Notes under the pieces: generated by a model | What the model was told of the DNA's origin: nothing | Database searches by the model: none | The model's input: only the letters and a program-made list of their open reading frames with translations | Origin: Chlorophyllum brunneum | Taxonomy: Eukaryota > Basidiomycota > Agaricomycetes > Agaricales > Agaricaceae | Length of the DNA: 64,000 nt | Assembly: GCA_963576785.1 (NCBI GenBank) | Contig: OY756146.1 | Location: 1-64,000, forward strand | Direction of reading: 5' to 3' | Shown: piece after piece, positions 56,863 through 64,000 of the stretch | How the letters are laid out: each line of letters opens with the position of its first letter | Position numbering within the stretch: the first letter of the stretch is position 1 | Translations under genes and position numbers: made by a program

Positions 56863-58904
56863 ATGTCGCATATTGTGCTTAATGCGCTTGGAGGGGGTGT
56901 TCAGCCTAGGTTGGAGATTAATACCTTCGTGAAGGATGTTCATCAGTTTTCGTTATATATCCAAGCCCTGGGTGAGTTTGTCTTCCCCTGTAAATCATCC
57001 CAAAGAGGCTGACTGGTTTTATTATTATTATTATTATACAGATAAAATGTACACCACAGACCAAAGTCAAACTCCGTCGTTTTTCCAAGTTGGTGGTATT
57101 CATGGATTGCCGTATGGGGTTTATGATGGAGGTGTGGCTAGTTCTGGGTTTGTGGCGGATCCGAATGAGCAGTGGGCTGGGTATTGTCCTCATGGATCTA
57201 CGTTGTTTCCGAGTTGGCATAGACCTTATGTGATGTTGATCGAGGTTTTTTTATTTTATTTTCAACGGGGCCGTTGGCTGACGCTTGTTCTTTTTTTCAG
57301 CAAATTTTGAATCAACATGCTCAGCAAATTGCTGACACGTATTCAGTTGATCAAGACGCATGGAAACAAGCTGCTGTTAATCTTCGTCAACCTTATTGGG
57401 ATTGGGCAGCCAACAGTGTTCCTCCACCAGAAGTTATTTCATTGGATCAAGTTGAAATTACTGCTATGGATGGTTCGAGGAAGAATGTGACTAATCCGTT
57501 GAGGAGGTATACTTTTCATCCTATTGATCCGTCGTTTTATGGCCCGTATAATCAATGGAATACGACTTTGAGGCAACCGGATAATACGTCTCCGAATGCT
57601 GAGGATGACGTTCAGGAACTTAAGCGGTGAGTTTTACGATTATTATTTGATGATGTTTACTCAAATGCGTTGAATAGGGTTTTGCAAAGGGCTCAGAGTG
57701 GTATCACTCAAGCGACTTATGACATGTTCAATCGGGTTACGACTTGGGCGCATTTCAGTAGTCACACCGTTAGCGATGGAGGAAGTTCGAGTAACAGTAT
57801 GGAGGCCATTCATGATAATATCCACGTTTATGTCGGTGGTAATGGACACATGTCTGATCCTGCTGTTGCAGGTGAGTAGGTTTAAATCTTTGTGGATTTG
57901 GGTTGGCTGACGAGATGTAGCTTTTGATCCTATCTTTTTCCTCCACCACACCAATGTCGATAGGTTGATTGCGATGTGGGCTGCTATTCGTTATGATACT
58001 TGGACCCAACCGGGTGATGCTCAGGATGGAACTTATACTCTGGCGGCTGAAGAAGACGTTGATGACGATACCGGTGAGTTTGGGAGAGCATCCAGAACAC
58101 TGGCATTGACCAAGTGTGTTTTTATAGATCTGACTCCTTTCTGGAAGAGCCAGACAGAGTTTTACAACTCGAATGATGTCCGCGATTTCGAGTCGTTGGG
58201 ATACACATACCCAGAATTCGTCGGTTTGGACATGAGCAACAAAGACGCCGTAAACAAGACGATCTCACAAAAAGTCGCTCAGCTTTACGGACCAAAGCAA
58301 AGTCAATCAGGGGTTGGTTCTCTGTTTGGCAATTCGCGTCGTCATCATCAACTCTCGGAACGTTCTCGCCTTTCCCAATTATGGACAGGCAAATTCTCGG
58401 ATTGGGCGGCTCGCATCAAATTTAACCGTCATGAACTCGGAGGCAGTTTTTCGGTTTGTCTCTTTATGGGAGATGCACCTCAGGATCCGAAAGAGTGGTT
58501 GACTAGCCAGAATTTGGTTGGTGCTCGTCATGCGTTCGTTCATGGTACCGGGGACAAGTGCACAGATTGTACTACCCCAGACGAGGAGGGATTTATCCCC
58601 ATCAACCCCTGGATTGCAGAATTCACTGGTTTGCCATCGTTTGCGGCGGATTTGGTTACACCGCTCTTGACTCAGAAATTGCAGTGGCATGTACTCCAGG
58701 TGAGGACTGATTGTTGTCTTTGTGTGGTGATACTGATTTTGAATGTAGACTGATGGAACGCCTGCTGATCTCAACTCGCTCGAGGTGACGATCATGGAGA
58801 TCCCGTCTGAAATGACATCCGATGCGCCCAACCCGATTTCCTGGGCGCCGAAACTCCACCCTCAGATCACGCATGGTAAACCCGGGGGTTACGGTAAGGC
58901 TTGA
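56863..58904 (+). CDS. tyrosinase (polyphenol oxidase) 1 (570 aa)
   Basis: Exons 56863-56971, 57042-57244, 57301-57626, 57678-57871, 57921-58073, 58128-58699 and 58749-58904 join in frame. Tyrosinases hydroxylate monophenols and oxidise diphenols to quinones. Copper site A is His57 (GGIHGLP), His87 and His96 ([15 protein letters not shown]), with Cys85 positioned for the Cys-His thioether. Copper site B is His258, His262 ([14 protein letters not shown]) and a His of [10 protein letters not shown]. No signal peptide is seen ([12 protein letters not shown]), as in cytosolic latent mushroom enzymes. The C-terminal domain ([18 protein letters not shown], then [11 protein letters not shown]) probably shields the active site. 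A final GGTAAGG near 58893 might be another donor, so the last few residues are uncertain. Confidence 0.92.
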
Positions 58905-60557
58905 TGGACTCTACTTGTCTGACGAAATGGACTTCGTTTATCACTATCGTTTAAAGTTTATTGGACACTTCGATACCCTATCTATCCTCCTATTGCGAAT
59001 ATAAGATGACTGTAGACTCTCGATGCCACACCTAGTGAGATTGTCCTACGACAGAGGTTCTTGTGTCGTGTTATTTATAGCCGTAATGACTTGAAACGGG
59101 TTAGATTCCAGGAAATACGGCATTTCGGCGAACTAGGCCGCAGTTTTGTTCTCATCTGGGAGTCCGTAATGTGACAGCGATCATTGACTCTAAAACAACA
59201 AATAGATATCTAAATCCGGGAGATGGTTGAGGCAACATGGTCGGAGTTCGTCACCGACCAGTCGTATGTGGCAGTTGTATAGCTTGTGTCGGGGGTCCAT
59301 GATATGGTCCCCTGTGACCAACCCTTCTCTTCTCCAGCCAACAGCGGAATTTTTAGCCTCAACGTTTGACTCAAACTTGGATTACCATACAAGTCTAGCC
59401 CCCTAACCAATGAAATCAACTTGGCATCATTTCTGTTCAATGCTTGGCTGTCCCACAACGCGCTGATCCTGTACAGATCCGTTGGTAATGTAGCAAACAG
59501 AAATACTTAGCATCGACGTCTGTCTCGCTGTCCTCGTTTCATGGGACTTGACGGTGCCCCAACTAAAAATTTAAGCTGAGTCTATCTCAAAGTGCCAAAA
59601 TTCCCATTTTATAGCCGGAATTCCAAAGGGAAGAACTTTGAATGGACTTTGTCCATAAGCTTTGTATTCTCGCATGGACACGTTCTAGCCCTCATCATAT
59701 CGTCCGCATAGGCAAATGACGAGAGGTTCTGGAAGGCACCCGAAGACTACCATCACTAATATCTGACCTCTTACTTGGTTCTACGATGGCCCATGAAGTT
59801 GAGAACTTGAGAATCACAGTACGTCTAGCAACTAAATCCAGCTTAGCTCGCGCCTGGGGCAGCAGGAATTTATTACTTTCTGTTCATGTGTGCAGATTAA
59901 AACAGCAGCTGAAGCGATAATCCCTTGAACTGAGTTGTCGGTGCAGACTACAGCGGAAATGTTTAGTTGATTTACGACACACTTTTGTGCTTCTTTTCTT
60001 TTTTTTCTCAACTTTATCCTTGACTCGTGACCCCCAATGACCTCAGCGTTGTAGAACAGGTGCTCAGCAACCTTTGTATTGGCTTTATTGCAAAATTGTG
60101 TTTGGCCGATTAGAATTTGGAACTGGCAGGAAGATCGGACACCTAATCGAGGGATCCGGATATCCGCCACAATGGAGGATGGCAGCATGGTCACTGCTAG
60201 GAGCAGCGGGTGAATTCAACGTTGCGTATCTCTATGCCAGGGTCTACCGGGGTGCTGTCTCCTGTCTCACCAAGGTCACTAGGTGAACTGATAGTGGATG
60301 CTTGGGACTGCAACGGACACACTAGCGCTCTGTTGGGTAACGCCCAGCCTATCGTAAGTGCGATTAGATCTGTAATTCGGCCGCTGAAGGTTGCTCCACC
60401 TTCAGGGTAACCATATTGAAGGCAATAATGATACCTAGTTTTCAAGTTAGGCCTTACGAAGCTAGCCTCGAGGCGTCCTGATGATGGAATTTTCATTTTC
60501 ACGGCAGGTATCAAATAAAATGTGGTGAGTCGGCCCACCGCCGCCCTGTGGTTTGCA
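58905..60557. other. intergenic region between the two tyrosinases
   Basis: About 1.65 kb with no supported gene. Short frames (for example 60197-60538 on minus) show no domain. It must include the terminator of the first and the promoter of the second tyrosinase. Confidence 0.5.
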
Positions 60558-60565
60558 TATAAAAG
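60558..60565 (+). promoter_or_regulatory. TATA box candidate of tyrosinase 2
   Basis: TATAAAAG lies 55 bp before the tyrosinase 2 ATG, in a compact leader that ends CTTGCCTTCCTTGACATG. The spacing differs from that of tyrosinase 1, so the promoters are not simple copies. Confidence 0.55.
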
Positions 60566-60612
60566 TGTGGTTGACTCTGGGCAATCCTCATCGCATTCTT
60601 GCCTTCCTTGAC

Positions 60613-62611
60613 ATGTCGCACATCGCCCTCAACGCCCTCGGGGGAGGTCTCCAACCTCGTCTAGAGATTAATACTCTCATCCAAGATAACTACCAATTTT
60701 CGCTCTATGTCCAAGCGTTGAGCAAGTCCCCTCTTTCTTTGGGATGTCGTTGTACTTAAGCTTACATGACACGTCCAGACAAGATGTACGCGGTTGATCA
60801 GGCCCAGACTCCGTCGTACTTCCAGGTTGGTGGAATCCACGGGGTTCCCTACACTGCGTACGACGGTGGCGTCGGCACGAATGGGTTTGTAGCAGACGCG
60901 GCCAACCAGTGGGCTGGGTATTGCCCTCATGGTTCCACTTTATTCCCATCGTGGCACAGGCCCTATGTAATGTTGATTGAGGTCAGCTCTTTACCATGAA
61001 CGCGTCCTACCAATGTGTGATTGACGGTTGAATTTTAGCAAATTTTGAACCACCATGCTCAAGAAATCGCAGAGACTTATACGGTTGATAAAGGCAAGTG
61101 GAAGAAAGCTGCTGCCAACCTGCGTCAACCATACTGGGATTGGGCCACGAAGAGTGTTCCTCCACCAGAGGTTCTCAGACTTGACCACCTCGAAATTACG
61201 GGTCCGAATGGTGCGAGGAAGAACGTCACGAACCCGTTGAGGAGATACACGTTCCACCCTATCGACTCTTCGTTCTATGGCCCCTTCAAACAATGGAAGA
61301 CTACTTTGAGGCAACCTGATAGTACGACCTCGAATGCAAAGGAGGATGTTAAGAAGCTTGAACAGTGGGTCTTCTCTGGTTATTTTGTTTGATTGTTTAA
61401 TCTAACCGTTTCGAAAAGGATCTTGCGAAACGCCCAGAGCAGTCTCACCAAGGCGACTTATGACATGTTCAATCGGGTTACGACATGGGCGCATTTCAGT
61501 AGTCACACGGTTGGCGATGGAGGAAGCACGAGCAACAGTGTCGAGGCCATTCATGATAACATCCACGGTTATGTCGGTGGTAATGGCCACATGGGAGACC
61601 CTGGCTATGCGGGTGAGTGATCCGAGATTTACTTTTGTAGATCGGGTTGGTTGACGAAATGGAACTACATAGGCTTTGATCCCATCTTTTACCTGCACCA
61701 CTCCAATGTCGACAGGTTGATTTCCTTGTGGCAGGCTATTCGATATGACACCTGGACCGAAGCAGGTGATGCTCAGGAAGGAACTTATAGTCTGAAAGAG
61801 GAGGAGCACGTTGATGCTACCACCGGTAAGTTTGGAATGACGTTCAAAGAATCCATGCATCAGCTAAACGGTATTGCAGAGTTGACTCCTTTCTGGAAGA
61901 ACCAGAAAGCGTTTTACAACTCGAATGATGTCCGCGATTTCCAATCGTTGGGATACACGTACCCAGAGTTTGTCGGCTTGGACATGAGCAACAAGGACGC
62001 AGTGAAAAAGACGATTTCGAAGAAAGTCGCTCAGCTGTACGGACCGAAGAAGAGTGCCGGCAATGCGCGTCGTGACGCCTCGCAATTATGGACAGGCAAA
62101 TTTTCGGATTGGGCGGCCCGCATCAAGTTTAACCGCCGTGAACTCGGAGGGAGCTTCACAGTTTGTCTGTTCATGGGAGATGCGCCCCAGGATCCGAAAC
62201 AATGGCTTACCAGCCAGAACCTGGTTGGTGCCCGTCACGCGTTCGTCCACAGCGGAAATCAGTGCACGGATTGTACCACCCAGAACGAAGAAGGCTTTAT
62301 TCCGATTAACCCCTGGATTGCTGAATTTACCGGCTTGCCCTCGTTCGCGGCGGAGTTGGTTGCGCCCCTTTTGACCCAGAAATTGCAGTGGGGTGTACTC
62401 AAGGTGAGACCTGATTAAGCTTGTGTCCGGTCGTGATACTTATTTTGACTTGCAGGCCGATGGGACGTCTGGTGAACTCAAGTCGCTTGAGGTAGCCATT
62501 ATGGAGGTTCCTTCGGAAATGACGGCCGATGCGCCCAACCCAATCTCCTGGGCGCCGAAGCTCCACCCCCAGATCACGCACGGTAAACCTGGTGGCTTGG
62601 GTCTCCTTTGA
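60613..62611 (+). CDS. tyrosinase (polyphenol oxidase) 2 (554 aa)
   Basis: Exons 60613-60721, 60779-60981, 61039-61364, 61419-61612, 61673-61825, 61880-62403 and 62456-62611 match tyrosinase 1 in number, phase and length except exon 6, which is 48 bp shorter. Both copper sites are complete ([46 protein letters not shown]). Intron 1 has a GC donor (GCAAGT); using the nearby GT would break the frame. Missing residues in exon 6 fall in the linker before [12 protein letters not shown], near where latent tyrosinases are cleaved, so activation may differ between the copies. It is clearly a tandem duplicate. Confidence 0.93.
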
Positions 62612-62826
62612 TCTCTTGTCGGATGCATGTACTCGGATTATCGCTATCGCTAGCTAGATACCCCTATTTCCAATAAACGTGATTGCGCACGTGAGATAAC
62701 ATGTGATAAGAGAACACCCTTTCCGGCGGATATCCCGAGCTTGTTATGCAACGCTGAATCTGAGTTTTGAAATTGCGGAGACTTTATGTTCTCCAGCTCA
62801 ACATCTCCTCTGACTTGCACACCACC

Positions 62827-64000
62827 ATGTCCGCAGGTTTCCGTATCTCCCCTGCGCTCTGGGACAAGATCCACCATTTTGCCAGTTTCCCCCAGACTGG
62901 AGGCATGTCTCCCCCAATATGACCAGTATCGACTACCACGTCTCATCTTGTCTCTTCTCCAGTGTCTCTCCAACAAATGGTTCTTTTTGGCCAGAATCCA
63001 AGCCAGGGAACATTGCTAAAGGCCAGTCAGTTCCTCGCAGGTGCGGAGTTAACATCCTCTTTCTCATCTGCCAAAATGTCCTCACCCGCTCGAATTAGAG
63101 GAGCTCCCCGTACGCCTCGCTCACCGTGTAAAGGAACTCGACGAGCTCCCTCATAACCTCAGCGCCATGCCTTCTATCAAGAAAGTCAAGAACTGGTATG
63201 CGCAGTCTTTCGAGGTACGTTCCCACCACCATTTCCTTCCATTCCTGACTCGACTCTGCGGTGTTAGGAACTCATCACCTTTCCACCTATCCACCTTTCA
63301 TCCACCATCCGACAAGCTCTCATGGTTCCCCGGTCCGGAGAGATAGCTCTTCCCGAGTCAAAACCTAACCCGTCTCTTCAACCTCTCGGAGATGGATACA
63401 CACACTCTCACGTTCTAGACGCAAGCGGTGGTGGGAATGGAAATGGAGCAGGGAACGGCTTTAACAAACTCAGGTTGAGGGTACCCATGGAGCGCAGGTA
63501 CTCTTCTTTGCGTTTGGCCTTTATTTCGTCATTGACCATTTGAAAGGTATTACGCGAGTACCAACCCGACTGAATGGCCTCCCGAAGTCCAGGATTACAA
63601 TAAACGCTTCACTAAACTCCTCGAACATATCAAGACCCGCCATGATCCTACAGTAACAACCGTCGCACAAGGCGTTCTAGAATGGAAACACTCTCAGAAC
63701 GCACGTCATATCGGACACGATATCCAAGCTTGGCTGGATCGTTTCTACATGTCACGAATCGGTATTCGCTTCTTAATCGGTCAACGTGAGTCTCATTCTC
63801 CTAGGGTCTCTTAAACCAAGCTAACCGATCTGTTCAAGACGTCGCTTTAAATACCCAACAAGCACACGAAGACTATGTTGGTATCATCTGTACCAAAGCG
63901 GTCAGTGGTCTCATAATCCCCCTCTGACTTGCACTGATATATTAACAAATAGAACGTCCACGACATTGTCCAAGAAGCAATCGAAAACGCTCGATTCGTA
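62827..64000 (+). CDS. mitochondrial dehydrogenase kinase (PDK/BCKDK type), 5' part
   Basis: Exons 62827-62902, 62963-63040, 63099-63214, 63268-63497, 63547-63785, 63839-63900 and 63953 to the window edge give 283 residues so far. The kinase phosphorylates and switches off the E1 subunit of pyruvate or a related 2-oxoacid dehydrogenase. Visible family motifs are WDKIHHFASFPQTGVSLQQM, GTLLKASQFLAEELPVRLAH, MPSIKKVKNWYAQSFEEL, FYMSRIGIRFLIGQH and VQEAIENARFV. The GHKL ATPase domain lies mostly beyond the window. Intron 1 has a GC donor (GCATGT); a GT four bases on would break the frame. An insert of Gly and Asn residues near 130-150 is species-specific. PDK versus BCKDK cannot be decided here. 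Confidence 0.9.

Overview
The window is a chromosome end of a filamentous basidiomycete. The evidence is a terminal CCCTAA array, genes split by many 47-70 bp introns, and Agaricomycete-style families (tandem type-3 copper tyrosinases, CRN-type proteins, CYSTM, F-box, Skt5-like). The gene content looks like Rhizoctonia/Ceratobasidiaceae to me, but that is an inference. Coordinates below come from reading frames and splice sites found by eye.

Left end (1-6.7 kb). The telomeric array caps a 5'-truncated, endonuclease-lacking Penelope-like retroelement of the Athena/Coprina kind. Its reverse transcriptase frame stays open into the telomeric repeats, and its 3' end carries a predicted hammerhead ribozyme. 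The element abuts a 23-bp internal telomeric tract, which itself truncates a zinc-finger gene; the gene's stop codon lies in telomeric DNA. This reads as a layered history: break, telomere healing, retroelement addition, new telomere. A palindrome-rich minisatellite follows.

Inverted repeat (6.69-15.26 kb and 32.49-40.99 kb). Two arms of about 8.5 kb in opposite orientation flank 17.2 kb of ordinary genes: a multipass membrane protein, a CYSTM peptide, an F-box protein, ATG7, and a BTB plus CAP-Gly protein divergent from ATG7. The arms are indistinguishable over about 3 kb, diverge to roughly 80% at their outer edge, and differ by several 0.1-0.75 kb indels elsewhere. They carry a duplicated 277-aa gene, a gene with a PD-(D/E)XK-like signature (intact in arm 1, deleted in arm 2, truncated in a third copy at 41.4-42.3 kb), and an already decayed Iml2/TPR39-type pseudogene.

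Decayed block (42.5-49.4 kb). This very AT-rich stretch is almost free of CpG and holds a mutated CRN-plus-kinase gene. Just to its right is an intact CRN-plus-kinase gene of the same architecture (49.6-51.4 kb), then a chimeric duplicate joining a scrap of the CAP-Gly gene to sequence found beyond that gene's end.

Right part (52.6-64 kb) is compact and conventional: a second copy of the membrane protein, a Skt5/Chs4-like Sel1-repeat protein with a CaaX box, two tandem tyrosinases, and the 5' part of a mitochondrial dehydrogenase kinase that runs off the window.
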